Origin: Pseudomonadota bacterium
GTDB lineage: Bacteria > Pseudomonadota > Gammaproteobacteria > Burkholderiales > Burkholderiaceae_C
Assembly (NCBI GenBank): GCA_029779845.1
Contig: JAKOZT010000015.1
Location: forward strand, 1 to 64,000
Direction: 5' to 3'
Length of the DNA: 64,000 nt
Below the pieces are notes generated by a model that was given only the letters and a program-made list of their open reading frames with translations, was not told the DNA's origin and searched no databases. The position numbers were made by a program, and so were the translations under genes. Below, one piece after another: positions 34,285-43,105 of this stretch (position 1 is the stretch's first letter; every line of letters starts with the position of its first letter).

Positions 34285-34749
34285 GTGAAGATCAAGAGCC
34301 AGCGCGACTTCTGGTCGGGCCTCATGTTCATGGTCGTGGGGCTCGCCTTCGCCTGGGGCGCCACCAACTACAGCTTCGGCACCTCGGCCCGCCCCGGCCC
34401 CGGCTACTTCCCCTTCGGCCTGGGCATCCTGATGGCGCTGCTCGGCGCCGCGGTGCTGTTCAAGGCGCTGACCATCGAGAGCGAGGGCGGCGACCCGATC
34501 GGCGAATTCGCCTGGAAGCCGCTCGGCTTCATCGTGCTGACGGTCGCGATCTTCGGCTGGGCGCTGCCGCACCTGGGCATGGTGATCGCGCTGCCGCTGC
34601 TGGTGATCGTCGCGGCGCTGGCCGGCGACGAGTTCCACTGGGGCGAGGCGCTGGTCAACTCGGCGATCCTCACCGTGGGCAGCTGGCTGGTCTTCATCGT
34701 CGGGCTGAACCTGACGATCCCGCTGTGGCCGTCGTTCATCGGCAACTGA
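34285..34749 (+). CDS. tctB: Tripartite tricarboxylate transporter, small membrane subunit (TctB)
   Basis: A 154-residue inner-membrane protein with four hydrophobic segments, matching the TctB family (FWSGLMFMVVGLAFAWGATNYSFGTSARPGPGYFPFGLGILMALLGAAVL). It partners TctA in solute-binding-protein-dependent uptake of carboxylates. The start is GTG, preceded by a strong GGAGGAG ribosome site. tctA follows after 10 nt. No TctC binding-protein gene is adjacent. Confidence 0.93.
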   Translation: MKIKSQRDFWSGLMFMVVGLAFAWGATNYSFGTSARPGPGYFPFGLGILMALLGAAVLFKALTIESEGGDPIGEFAWKPLGFIVLTVAIFGWALPHLGMVIALPLLVIVAALAGDEFHWGEALVNSAILTVGSWLVFIVGLNLTIPLWPSFIGN

Positions 34750-34759
34750 GGACGACTTC

Positions 34760-36274
34760 ATGGAACTGCTCTCCAACCTCGCGCTCGGCTTCGGCGTCGC
34801 CTTCACCTTCCAGAACCTGCTGTACGCGCTCGGCGGCTGCATCCTGGGCACGCTGATCGGCGTGCTGCCCGGCCTCGGCCCGGTGGCCACCATCGCGATG
34901 CTGCTGCCCTCGATCTACTCGCTCGACGCGACGCCGGCGCTGATCATGCTGGCCGGCATCTACTACGGCGCGCAGTACGGCGGCTCGACCACCGCGATCC
35001 TGATCAACGTGCCGGGCGAATCCAGCTCGGTGGTGACCGCGATCGACGGCTACCAGATGGCCCGCCAGGGCCGCGCGGGGCCGGCGCTCGCCGCGGCGGG
35101 CCTGGGCTCGTTCTTCGCCGGCTGCGTCGGCACCATCATCATCGCCGCGTTCGCGCCGCCGCTGACCGAGCTGGCCTTCAAGTTCGGCCCGGCCGAGTAC
35201 TTCTCGCTGATGGTGCTGGGCCTGATCGGCGCGGTGGTGCTGGCCTCGGGCTCGCTGGTCAAGGCGATCGCGATGATCCTGCTCGGCCTGCTGCTCGGCC
35301 AGATCAACACCGACGTGATCTCCGGGACGCCGCGCTACAGCTTCGACATCCCCGAGCTGACCGACGGCATCGGCTTCGTCGCCATCGCGATGGGCGTGTT
35401 CGGCTTCGGCGAGATCATCGCCAACCTCGGCAAGCCGGCCGAGCACCGCGAGGTGTTCACCAAGGACGTGAAGGGCCTGTGGCCGACCAAGCAGGACCTG
35501 AAGGACGCCTTCCCCGCGGTGCTGCGCGGCACCTCGCTGGGCTCGCTGCTGGGCGTGCTGCCCGGCGGCGGCGCGCTGCTGGCCTCGTTCGCGGCCTACA
35601 CGGTCGAGAAGAAGATGCGCGGCCGCCCCGGCGAGCCGGCCTTCGGCAAGGGCAACATCCGCGGCGTGGCCGGTCCCGAGTCGGCCAACAACGCCGGCGC
35701 GCAGACCAGCTTCATCCCGATGCTGACGCTGGGCATCCCGCCCAACGCGGTGATGGCGCTGATGGTCGGCGCGATGACCATCAAGGGCATCCAGCCCGGC
35801 CCGCAGGTGATGACCAGCAACCCGCAGCTGTTCTGGGGCCTGATCGCCTCGATGTGGGTCGGCAACCTGATGCTGATCATCCTGAACCTGCCGCTGATCG
35901 GCGTGTGGATCAAGCTGCTGACGGTGCCCTACCGATTCCTGTTCCCGGCCATCATGGCGTTCTGCTGCATCGGCCTGTACACGCTGAACAACAACGCGTT
36001 CGACGTCTACATGGGCGCGGGCTTCGCGGTGGTCGGCTACGTCTTCTACAAGCTCTCGTGCGAGCCGGCGCCGCTGCTGCTGGGCTTCATCCTCGGGCCG
36101 ATGATGGAAGAGAACCTGCGCCGCGCGCTGCTGCTGTCGCGCGGCGACTGGAGCACCTTCCTGACGCGCCCGCTGTCGGCCGGCCTGCTGGTGGCCGCCG
36201 CGCTGATGATCGTGGTGGTGATGCTGCCGTCGATCAAGAGCCGCCGCGAGGAGGCGTTCCAGGACGCGGATTGA
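34760..36274 (+). CDS. tctA: Tripartite tricarboxylate transporter, large permease (TctA)
   Basis: A 504-residue polytopic permease with the two TctA signatures (GVLPGLGPVATIAMLLP...GGSTTAILINVPGESSSVVTAIDGYQMARQGRAG and GVLPGGGALLASFAAYTVEKK...GVAGPESANNAGAQTSFIPMLTLGIPPNAVMALM). It moves citrate-like or other carboxylates using a cation gradient. The substrate depends on the missing TctC partner, of which betaproteobacteria often have many unlinked copies. The ribosome site GAGGACG precedes the ATG. Confidence 0.95.
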   Translation: MELLSNLALGFGVAFTFQNLLYALGGCILGTLIGVLPGLGPVATIAMLLPSIYSLDATPALIMLAGIYYGAQYGGSTTAILINVPGESSSVVTAIDGYQMARQGRAGPALAAAGLGSFFAGCVGTIIIAAFAPPLTELAFKFGPAEYFSLMVLGLIGAVVLASGSLVKAIAMILLGLLLGQINTDVISGTPRYSFDIPELTDGIGFVAIAMGVFGFGEIIANLGKPAEHREVFTKDVKGLWPTKQDLKDAFPAVLRGTSLGSLLGVLPGGGALLASFAAYTVEKKMRGRPGEPAFGKGNIRGVAGPESANNAGAQTSFIPMLTLGIPPNAVMALMVGAMTIKGIQPGPQVMTSNPQLFWGLIASMWVGNLMLIILNLPLIGVWIKLLTVPYRFLFPAIMAFCCIGLYTLNNNAFDVYMGAGFAVVGYVFYKLSCEPAPLLLGFILGPMMEENLRRALLLSRGDWSTFLTRPLSAGLLVAAALMIVVVMLPSIKSRREEAFQDAD

Positions 36275-36363
36275 CGACGTGGAACAGTCCCTGCGGACTG
36301 GTCCTCGCGTCAATCCGGGCGCGAGCTCTGCGAGCGCGCGGGCCGCAGGCCGATTGACGACGT
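36269..36363. repeat. Intergenic hairpin element flanked by a 12-nt direct repeat
   Basis: GATTGACGACGT occurs at 36269-36280 (over the tctA stop) and again at 36352-36363, just before the MFS start. Between them a hairpin (36281-36304) pairs 9 of 10 positions around a CTGC loop, and CGTCAATC (36308-36315) is the inverse of the second GATTGACG. It could act as a transcript end or processing site for tctBA. There is no U-tract. Confidence 0.5.
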
Positions 36364-36367
36364 TCTC

Positions 36368-37960
36368 GTGAGCGACGCCGCACCGTCGTCGCTGGCCCCG
36401 CTGAAGGGGCCGGTGTTCCGCATGCTGTGGCTGGCCTGGCTGGCCGCCAACGTGACCATGTGGATGAACGACGTGGCGGCCGCGTGGCTGATGACCACGC
36501 TGACCGACAGCGCCGTGATGGTGGCGCTGGTGCAGGCGGCCTCCACGCTGCCCGTCTTCGTGCTCGGCCTGCCCAGCGGCGCGCTGGCCGACATCGTCGA
36601 CCGGCGCCGCTACTTCGCCGTCACGCAGCTGTGGGTGGCCAGCGTCGCGGTGGTGCTGTGCGGCGCCTCGCTGGCCGGCGCGCTGTCGGCACCGATGCTG
36701 CTCGCGCTGACCTTCGCCAACGGCATCGGCCTGGCGATGCGCTGGCCGGTGTTCGCCGCCATCGTGCCCGAGGTGGTGCCGCGCCACGAGCTGCCGGCGG
36801 CGCTGGCGCTCAACGGCGTGGCGATGAACATGTCGCGCGTCATCGGCCCGGTGCTGGCCGGCGCGCTGCTGGCCGGCGCGGGCAGCGCGGCGGTGTTCGC
36901 GCTCAACGCGGCGCTGGCGGTGCTGGCCTTCGTGCTGATCCTGCGCTGGAAGTCGCAGCGCAAGGTCAGCGCGCTGCCCGGCGAGCGCTTCCTCGGCGCG
37001 ATGCGCGTCGGGCTGCAGCACGTCACGCAGTCGCCGCGCATGCGCGTGGTGCTGATCCGCATCTTCCTGTTCTTCCTGCAGTCGACCTCGCTGACCGCGC
37101 TGCTGCCGCTGGTGGCGCGCAGGCTGCACGGCGGCGGCGCGGGCACCTTCACGCTGCTGCTGGCCTCGATGGGCGCGGGCGCGATCGCCGCGGCGCTGTA
37201 CCTGCCGCGCCTGCGCCAGAACATCGGGCGCGACGTGTTCGTCCGCTGGGGCACGGTGGTGCACGCGCTGGCGGCGGTGGCGGTGGTGTTCGCCCCTTCG
37301 ATCTGGCTGGCGGTGCCGGCGATGGCGGTGGCCGGCATGGCGTGGATCTCCACCGCCAACTCGCTGACGCTGGCCGCGCAGATGGTGCTGCCCAACTGGG
37401 TGCGCGCGCGCGGCATGTCGATCTACCAGATGGCGCTGATGGGCGGCAGCGCCGCCGGCGCCGCGCTGTGGGGCCAGGTGGCGACGTGGAGCAGCGTGCC
37501 GGCGAGCATCGTCGCCGCCGCGCTGGCCGGGCCGCTGGTGCTGCTGGCCACGCGCCACCTGACGGTGGACGGCGGCGAGGACGAAGACCTCAGCCCCGCG
37601 CGCCCGGGCGGCAGGCAGCCGCCCATGCCGCTGGTCGAGCCGCAGGCCGACGAAGGGCCGGTGATGGTGACGGTGGAGTACCTCATCGACCCGACGCGCG
37701 CCGACGCCTTCATCGCCGTGATGGAGGAGACGCGCCGCGCCCGGCTGCGCCAGGGCGCGCTGTCCTGGGGCCTGTTCCGCGACCCGGCGCTGCCGGGGCG
37801 CTACTTCGAATACTTCCTCGACGAGACCTGGGTCGAGCACCTGCGCCGCCAGGAGCGCTTCACCGCCGCCGACGTCGGCCTGCGCGAGAAGCGGCTTGCC
37901 TTCCACCTCGGCAGCGAGCCGCCCAGGGTGCAGCGCTTCATCGGGGAGTCGATCGTCTAG
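36368..37960 (+). CDS. MFS transporter (EntS/DUF894 type) fused to a C-terminal ABM-like domain
   Basis: A 530-residue protein. Residues 1-405 form an MFS_3/EntS-type exporter with many hydrophobic helices (FRMLWLAWLAANVTMWMNDVAAAWLMTTLT, LPSGALADIVDRRRYF, NGVAMNMSRVIGPVLAGALLAG). After a Pro-rich linker, residues 435-530 look like an antibiotic-biosynthesis-monooxygenase (ABM) dimeric barrel (VMVTVEYLIDPTRADAFIAVMEETRRARLRQGALSWGLFRD). This architecture recurs in the DUF894 family. The substrate is unknown. The start is GTG 36368 without a Shine-Dalgarno sequence. Confidence 0.87.
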   Translation: MSDAAPSSLAPLKGPVFRMLWLAWLAANVTMWMNDVAAAWLMTTLTDSAVMVALVQAASTLPVFVLGLPSGALADIVDRRRYFAVTQLWVASVAVVLCGASLAGALSAPMLLALTFANGIGLAMRWPVFAAIVPEVVPRHELPAALALNGVAMNMSRVIGPVLAGALLAGAGSAAVFALNAALAVLAFVLILRWKSQRKVSALPGERFLGAMRVGLQHVTQSPRMRVVLIRIFLFFLQSTSLTALLPLVARRLHGGGAGTFTLLLASMGAGAIAAALYLPRLRQNIGRDVFVRWGTVVHALAAVAVVFAPSIWLAVPAMAVAGMAWISTANSLTLAAQMVLPNWVRARGMSIYQMALMGGSAAGAALWGQVATWSSVPASIVAAALAGPLVLLATRHLTVDGGEDEDLSPARPGGRQPPMPLVEPQADEGPVMVTVEYLIDPTRADAFIAVMEETRRARLRQGALSWGLFRDPALPGRYFEYFLDETWVEHLRRQERFTAADVGLREKRLAFHLGSEPPRVQRFIGESIV

Positions 37961-37984
37961 CATCGCTGCCCGGAGGAGTCAGCG

Positions 37985-39280
37985 ATGCACGACGTGCACC
38001 CCCTGCGCGAGAGCCTGCACCACGAGGTGCACGCGCGCCCCTACGAGCGCCTGAACGCACCGCTGCTGCTGTCGCACGTGGCGCTGGTGGGCAATGCGGG
38101 CGACGCCGAGCGCGCCCACCTCGCCGCGCTGCTGGCCGCGCGCCAGCTGGCGGTGCCGGCCGAAGGCGCCAGCCACCTGAGCGCCGACATCGGCGGCCTG
38201 CACCTGCGCTGGGAGAAACACGGCGAGTTCCACACCTGCACCGTCTGGCGCTCCGGCGCGAGCGTGGCCGAGGGCTTCGCCGCGCCGCCGATCGCCGACC
38301 TGCCGGCCGACTGGCGCGCTGCGCTGCCGGGGCAGTGGCTGGTGGGCCTGCACATGCTGGTGGTGCCCGCGCCGCTGCTGCGCCACGAGCTGCCCGCGCC
38401 GGTGCGCGCTCTGCTCGACGAGGACAGCCTGGTCGGCGCGCGCGTGATGGACGATTCGGCCGAGGTCTACACCGATTTCCGCCTCTACGGCGACGGCTTC
38501 GCGCGCTGGATCGTCGTCGCCGGCGACATGACGCCGCGCCGCCTCGGCCGGCTGGTGCAGCGCATCCAGGAGATCGAGACCTACCGCATGATGGCGCTGC
38601 TCGGCCTGCCGGTGGCGCGCGAAGTCGGCGGCGCGCTGGCCAACGCCGAGCGCGACCTCGCCGAGGTGGCCGAGCGCATCCGCACCGCGCAGCGCGACGA
38701 CGAGCCCGAGCTGCTGCGCCAGCTGACGCAGCTGGCGGCGCGCGTCGAGGGGCTGTACGCGCGCACGCATGCGCGCTTCTCGGCCAGCGCAGCCTACTTC
38801 GAGCTGGTGCAGCGGCGCATCGACGAGCTGCGCGAGGAGCGCGCCCACAACCTGCAGACGCTGCGCGAGTTCATGGACCGCCGCCTGCTGCCGGCGATGC
38901 AGACCTGCGCCTGGGCCGGGCGGCGCCTGCAGGCGCTGTCGGAGCGTGTGTCGCGCGTCTCCAACCTGCTGCGCACGCGCGTCGAGATCGAGCAGCAGGC
39001 CAGCAGCCGCGCGCTGCTCGACGCGATGAACCGGCGCCAGAAGGCGCAGCTGCTGCTGCAAAGCGCGGTGGAAGGCCTGTCGGTGGCGGCCGTCACCTAC
39101 TACGGCGCCGGGCTGGTGGGCTACGCCGCCAAGGGCGCCAAGGCGGCCGGGCTGAATGTCTCGCCCGACGTCGCGGTGGCGCTGGCGATTCCCTTGATCG
39201 CTTTCGGCGTCTGGCTGGGCGTGCGCCGCCTGCACCGCCAGGCGCATGCCGCCGCCGACCCATCCACCGAGGAGCATTGA
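37985..39280 (+). CDS. DUF3422 family protein
   Basis: A 431-residue protein of the DUF3422 family (opening HPLRESLHHEVHARPYERLNAP). The central region is helical with coiled-coil character (RTHARFSASAAYFELVQRRIDELREERAHNLQTLREFMDRRLLPAMQTCAWAGRRL). Two C-terminal hydrophobic segments (about 365-385 and 395-415) suggest membrane anchoring. The function is unknown. A strong GGAGGAG ribosome site precedes the ATG; the Ggt-like gene starts directly after the stop. Confidence 0.9.
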   Translation: MHDVHPLRESLHHEVHARPYERLNAPLLLSHVALVGNAGDAERAHLAALLAARQLAVPAEGASHLSADIGGLHLRWEKHGEFHTCTVWRSGASVAEGFAAPPIADLPADWRAALPGQWLVGLHMLVVPAPLLRHELPAPVRALLDEDSLVGARVMDDSAEVYTDFRLYGDGFARWIVVAGDMTPRRLGRLVQRIQEIETYRMMALLGLPVAREVGGALANAERDLAEVAERIRTAQRDDEPELLRQLTQLAARVEGLYARTHARFSASAAYFELVQRRIDELREERAHNLQTLREFMDRRLLPAMQTCAWAGRRLQALSERVSRVSNLLRTRVEIEQQASSRALLDAMNRRQKAQLLLQSAVEGLSVAAVTYYGAGLVGYAAKGAKAAGLNVSPDVAVALAIPLIAFGVWLGVRRLHRQAHAAADPSTEEH

Positions 39281-40909
39281 ATGAGCCGTGAAGATTTCGA
39301 CTGGAGCGCGGGCTATCCGAGCCAGCGCCTGCCGGTGTTCGGCCGCAACGTCGTCTCGACCTCGCATCCGCTGGCCGCGCAGGCCGGCCTGCGCATGCTC
39401 TGGAAGGGCGGCAACGCGGTCGACGCGGCGATCGCGGCGGCAGCAGCGATGACCATCGTCGAGCCGTGCAGCAACGGGCTCGGCTCGGACGCCTTCGCGA
39501 TCGTGTGGGACGGCGACCGGCTGCACGGGCTGAACGCCAGCGGCACGGCGCCGCAGGGCTGGACGCCGGACTACTTCCGCGCCAAGTACGGCGGCGACGC
39601 ACGCGCGCCGGCCAAGCGCGGCTGGGACAGCGTCACCGTGCCGGGCGCGGTGTCGGCCTGGGTGGCCTTGTCGGAGCGCTTCGGCAGCTTGCCGTTCGGC
39701 GAGCTGCTCGAGCCTGCGATCGACATCGCCGAACGCGGCTACGCGGTGCCCTGGGTGGTGCGGCAGAAATGGGCGATGGCCGCGGCGCTGCCCGAGATCA
39801 CCCAGCAGCCCGGCTTCGCCGAGGCCTTTCTGCCGCGCGGCCGCGCGCCCGAGGTCGGCGAGCTGTTCCGCTTTCCGGCGGCGGCGCGCACGCTGCGGCT
39901 GATCGCCGACACCTATGGCGAAGCCTTCTACCGCGGCGAGGTGGCGCAGGCGATCGCGGCGCATGCGCAGGCGCACGGCGGCGCGATGACGGCGGCGGAC
40001 CTGGCCGCGTACCGGCCCGAGTGGGTGGAGACTATCTCCAAGGCCTACGCCGGCCACGAGCTGCACGAGATTCCGCCCAACGGGCAGGGCATCGCGGCGC
40101 TGATCGCGCTGGGCATCCTGTCGAACTTCGACCTCGCCGGCCTGAAACCCGACGGCGTCGAGGCGCAGCACCTGCAGATCGAGGCGATGAAGCTGGCCTT
40201 CGCCGACACCTACCGCTACGTGTCGGACCGCCGCACGATGGACGTCACGCCCGAGCAGATGCTGGACGACGGCTACCTCGCCCAGCGCGCGAAGCTGATC
40301 GACCCGAAGCGCGCGCAGGACTTCGGCGCCGGCAACCCGGTCAAGGGCGGCACCATCTACCTGACCGCGGCCGACGAGCGCGGCATGATGGTCAGCTTCA
40401 TCCAGAGCAACTACATGGGCTTCGGCTCGGGCGTGGTGGTGCCGGGCTACGGCGTCTCGCTGCAGAACCGCGGCCACGGCTTCAGCCTGCGCGCGGGCAG
40501 CCCGAACCTCGTCGCGCCGGGCAAGCGGCCCTTCCACACCATCATCCCGGCCTTCCTGACGAAGAACGGCGCGCCGCTCATGAGCTTCGGCGTGATGGGC
40601 GGCAACATGCAGCCGCAGGGGCACCTGCAGACGCTGGTGCGCATGCTCGATTTCCGCCAGGAGCCGCAGGCCGCCTGCGACGCGCCGCGCTGGCGCTTCA
40701 ACCAGGGCCTGTCGCTCAACGTCGAGGCGACGCTGCCGGCCGCCACGCGCGAAGGCCTGCGCAAGCTCGGCCACCAGGTCGAAGACTTCCAGGACAGCTA
40801 CCAGGATTTCGGAGCGGGGCAGTTCATCCGGCGCCTCGGCGACCCGGCGGTGCAGGGCTACGTCGCGGCCAGCGATCCGCGCCGCGACGGGCTGGCGGCG
40901 GCGTACTGA
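39281..40909 (+). CDS. ggt: Gamma-glutamyltransferase family protein, no signal peptide
   Basis: A 542-residue N-terminal-nucleophile hydrolase. The autoprocessing/nucleophile Thr lies in VKGGTIYLTAAD; other family blocks are GGNAVDAAIAAAAAMTIVEPCSNGLGSDAF and PFHTIIPAFLTKNGAPLMSFGVMGGNMQPQGH. Classical Ggt is periplasmic, but this protein begins MSREDFDWSAGYPSQRLPVFGRN without any export signal, resembling cytosolic YwrD-like members that may act on other gamma-glutamyl or acyl amides. It starts at the base after the DUF3422 stop, using a GAGGAG inside that gene. Confidence 0.9.
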   Translation: MSREDFDWSAGYPSQRLPVFGRNVVSTSHPLAAQAGLRMLWKGGNAVDAAIAAAAAMTIVEPCSNGLGSDAFAIVWDGDRLHGLNASGTAPQGWTPDYFRAKYGGDARAPAKRGWDSVTVPGAVSAWVALSERFGSLPFGELLEPAIDIAERGYAVPWVVRQKWAMAAALPEITQQPGFAEAFLPRGRAPEVGELFRFPAAARTLRLIADTYGEAFYRGEVAQAIAAHAQAHGGAMTAADLAAYRPEWVETISKAYAGHELHEIPPNGQGIAALIALGILSNFDLAGLKPDGVEAQHLQIEAMKLAFADTYRYVSDRRTMDVTPEQMLDDGYLAQRAKLIDPKRAQDFGAGNPVKGGTIYLTAADERGMMVSFIQSNYMGFGSGVVVPGYGVSLQNRGHGFSLRAGSPNLVAPGKRPFHTIIPAFLTKNGAPLMSFGVMGGNMQPQGHLQTLVRMLDFRQEPQAACDAPRWRFNQGLSLNVEATLPAATREGLRKLGHQVEDFQDSYQDFGAGQFIRRLGDPAVQGYVAASDPRRDGLAAAY

Positions 40910-40916
40910 GGCGGCG

Positions 40917-40946
40917 CGGGCGTGACGCCCGGCACACTCGTGCCGG
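40917..40946 (+). terminator. Two overlapping perfect hairpins after the Ggt-like gene
   Basis: CGGGCG-TGA-CGCCCG (40917-40931) and CCGGCAC-ACTC-GTGCCGG (40929-40946) share three bases, so only one can form fully at a time. They begin 8 nt after the stop codon. No T-run follows, so this is an intrinsic terminator only in a loose sense, or an RNA stability element. Confidence 0.45.
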
Positions 40947-40991
40947 CTGCGGGCGCGCACGCAGGCCGCAGCGCTTCTAGACTCGCGGGCC

Positions 40992-41402
40992 ATGTCGAAT
41001 TCCAACAGCCTCGACTTCCGTCCCTCGGGCAGCATCGACTTCGAGCCCGTCGCGATCCCCGCCGCTACGGCGCCCGCTGCGGCGCCGGTGGACGACAAGA
41101 TCGACCACGACCCGCTGTCGATCAACTTCGGGCGTGACAAGCTCCACAAGCCGGCCGCCGCCGAGCGCATGCTCGCCGGCACGACGATCGACTGGCTGAT
41201 CGCCTTCCCGATGCAGGCGCGGCCCAAGGCGCTGTGCGAGAAGTACCCGCACGTGGCCAACCGGCTGGCGCGGCAGTGGCGCCATGCCGCGCAGGCGCGC
41301 GACGACGTGCAGGCGCTGGTGGACGACGCCCGCTGGGGCACGGCCGGCTACCCCGCGCTGGTGCAGGCGGAACTGCGCAGGCTGCTGGCTCAGCTCGGCT
41401 GA
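40992..41402 (+). CDS. Hypothetical protein
   Basis: A 136-residue protein with an Ala/Pro-rich N-terminus (residues 1-40) and a helical C-terminal half (ERMLAGTTIDWLIAFPMQARPKALCEKYPHVANRLARQW...LVQAELRRLLAQLG). No recognised domain, signal peptide or membrane helix. The ATG is 8 nt after a TAGACT hexamer, without a Shine-Dalgarno sequence, and codon use matches its neighbours, supporting a real gene. It precedes the acyl-CoA carboxylase operon by 79 nt. Confidence 0.7.
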   Translation: MSNSNSLDFRPSGSIDFEPVAIPAATAPAAAPVDDKIDHDPLSINFGRDKLHKPAAAERMLAGTTIDWLIAFPMQARPKALCEKYPHVANRLARQWRHAAQARDDVQALVDDARWGTAGYPALVQAELRRLLAQLG

Positions 41403-41481
41403 GCGCGCACGGTGCGCCGGGCGCGCCGCACCGTGTAATCACCGACACGGCCGAGGTGGCGTTCACGTAACCTGCGCCGCC

Positions 41482-43092
41482 ATGCCGGCCCTCGATTCGC
41501 GCCTCGACACTGCCAGCGCAACCTTCGCCGCCAACGCGCGGCGCATGGCCGAGCGGCTGGCCGAGGTGAAGCGGCTCGAAGCGCTGGTGATCGCCGAGAG
41601 CGAATCGAAACGTGCTCGCTTCGAGGAACGCGGCCAGCTGCTGCCGCGCGAGCGCGTCGCGCGGCTGCTCGATCGCGGCTCGGGCTTCCTCGAACTGAGC
41701 CGCCTCGCCGGCCTCGGCATGCACGACGACGACGGCGCCAAGGCGGTGCTCGGCGGCGGCAGCATCGTCGGCATCGGCACGGTGGCCGGCAAGCGCGTGC
41801 TGATCTCGGCCAGCGACAGCGGCGTCAAGGGCGGCACCGTGCCGCCGATGGGCCTGAAGAAGGCGCTGCGCGCGCAGGAGATCGCGCGCGAGAACAAGCT
41901 GCCGCTGATCTCGCTGGTGGAGTCGGGCGGCGCCAACCTGCTGTACCAGGCCGAGATCTTCGCCGACGGCGGACGCAGCTTCGCCAACCAGGCGCGCCTG
42001 TCGGCCGCCGGCATTCCGCAGATCGCGGTGGTGCATGGCGCGTCGACCGCCGGCGGCGCGTACCTGCCCGGCCTGTCGGACTACGTGGTGCTGGTGCGCG
42101 GCCGCAGCAGCATCTACCTCGCCGGCCCGCCGCTGGTGAAGGCGGCGATCGGCGAAGACGCGGGCGAGGAGGAACTCGGCGGCGCGGCGATGCACGCCGA
42201 AGTCACCGGCCTGGGCGAATACCTCGCCGAGAACGACGCGCATGCGATCGCGCTGACGCGCGAACTGCTCGACAAGCTGTCGTGGGACGCGGCGGGCCCG
42301 TCGCTCACCTTCGACGAACCGCGCTTTGGCCGCGAGGAACTGATGGGCCTGGTGCCCGCCGACGAGCGCGAGTCCTACGACGTGCGCGAGGTGATCGCGC
42401 GCCTGGCCGACGCCAGCGACTTCCTCGAGTTCAAGCCCGGCTACGGCGGCGAGACGGTGTGCGGCCACGCGCGCATCGAAGGCCATGCGGTGGCGATCGT
42501 CGGCAACAACGGCCCGATCCAGCCCGAGGGCTCGACCAAGGCGGCGCAGTTCATGCAGCTGGCCGACCAGGCCGGCTGCGCGCTGGTGTTCCTGCAGAAC
42601 ACCACCGGCTACATGGTCGGCTCGCCGGCCGAGCGCGGCGGCGCGATCAAGCACGGCTCGAAGATGATCCAGGCGGTGGCCAACGCGCGCTGCCCGAAGT
42701 TCACCATCGTGCTCGGCGGCAGCTACGGCGCGGGCAACTACGGCATGTGCGGGCGCGGCTTCGACCCGCGCTTCATCTTCGCCTGGCCCACCGCGCGCAC
42801 CGCGGTGATGGGCGGCGCGCAGGCGGCGAAGGTGATGGACATCGTCAACCGCGCCAAGCTCGAACGCGCCGGCCGGCCGGTGGACGACGCGGCGCTGGCG
42901 GCGATGAGCGAGTCGCTGCGCGCACGTCTGGACGCCGAAGCCGCGGCGCTGTTCGGCACCGCGCGGCTGTGGGACGACGGCATCGTCGACCCGCGCGACA
43001 CGCGCGCCATCCTCGGCCAGTGCCTCGCGCTCGCCGCCGAGGCGCAGGCTCGCATGCTGCGGCCCAACACCTTCGGCGTGGCGCGTTTCTGA
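41482..43092 (+). CDS. Acyl-CoA carboxylase, carboxyltransferase (beta) subunit
   Basis: A 536-residue carboxyltransferase of the methylcrotonyl-/geranyl-CoA carboxylase class: VKGGTVPPMGLKKALRAQEIARENKLPLISLVESGGANLLYQAEIF, ASTAGGAYLPGLSDYVV, FLQNTTGYMVGSPAERGGAIKHGSKMI and GGSYGAGNYGMCGRGFDPRFIFAWP. It transfers CO2 from biotin to an acyl-CoA, with the alpha subunit encoded two genes downstream. The interposed acyl-CoA dehydrogenase suggests an alpha,beta-unsaturated substrate. The exact acyl group (3-methylcrotonyl, geranyl or other) cannot be read from sequence here. Confidence 0.92.
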   Translation: MPALDSRLDTASATFAANARRMAERLAEVKRLEALVIAESESKRARFEERGQLLPRERVARLLDRGSGFLELSRLAGLGMHDDDGAKAVLGGGSIVGIGTVAGKRVLISASDSGVKGGTVPPMGLKKALRAQEIARENKLPLISLVESGGANLLYQAEIFADGGRSFANQARLSAAGIPQIAVVHGASTAGGAYLPGLSDYVVLVRGRSSIYLAGPPLVKAAIGEDAGEEELGGAAMHAEVTGLGEYLAENDAHAIALTRELLDKLSWDAAGPSLTFDEPRFGREELMGLVPADERESYDVREVIARLADASDFLEFKPGYGGETVCGHARIEGHAVAIVGNNGPIQPEGSTKAAQFMQLADQAGCALVFLQNTTGYMVGSPAERGGAIKHGSKMIQAVANARCPKFTIVLGGSYGAGNYGMCGRGFDPRFIFAWPTARTAVMGGAQAAKVMDIVNRAKLERAGRPVDDAALAAMSESLRARLDAEAAALFGTARLWDDGIVDPRDTRAILGQCLALAAEAQARMLRPNTFGVARF

Positions 43093-43105
43093 CAAAGGAC
43101 CCGCG

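Noticed and set aside
34736..37963. 1075-codon minus-strand frame opposite tctA and the MFS gene
   Set aside because: Shadow of GC-rich codons in two clear genes; the product is rich in His, Gln, Arg and Ala without any domain.
36427..39291. 954-codon plus-strand frame overlapping the MFS and DUF3422 genes
   Set aside because: Alternative frame of real genes with Arg/Gly/Ala-rich translation and no motifs.
37979..41341. 1120-codon minus-strand frame opposite DUF3422 and the Ggt-like gene
   Set aside because: Same antisense artefact; the sense-strand proteins are recognisable.
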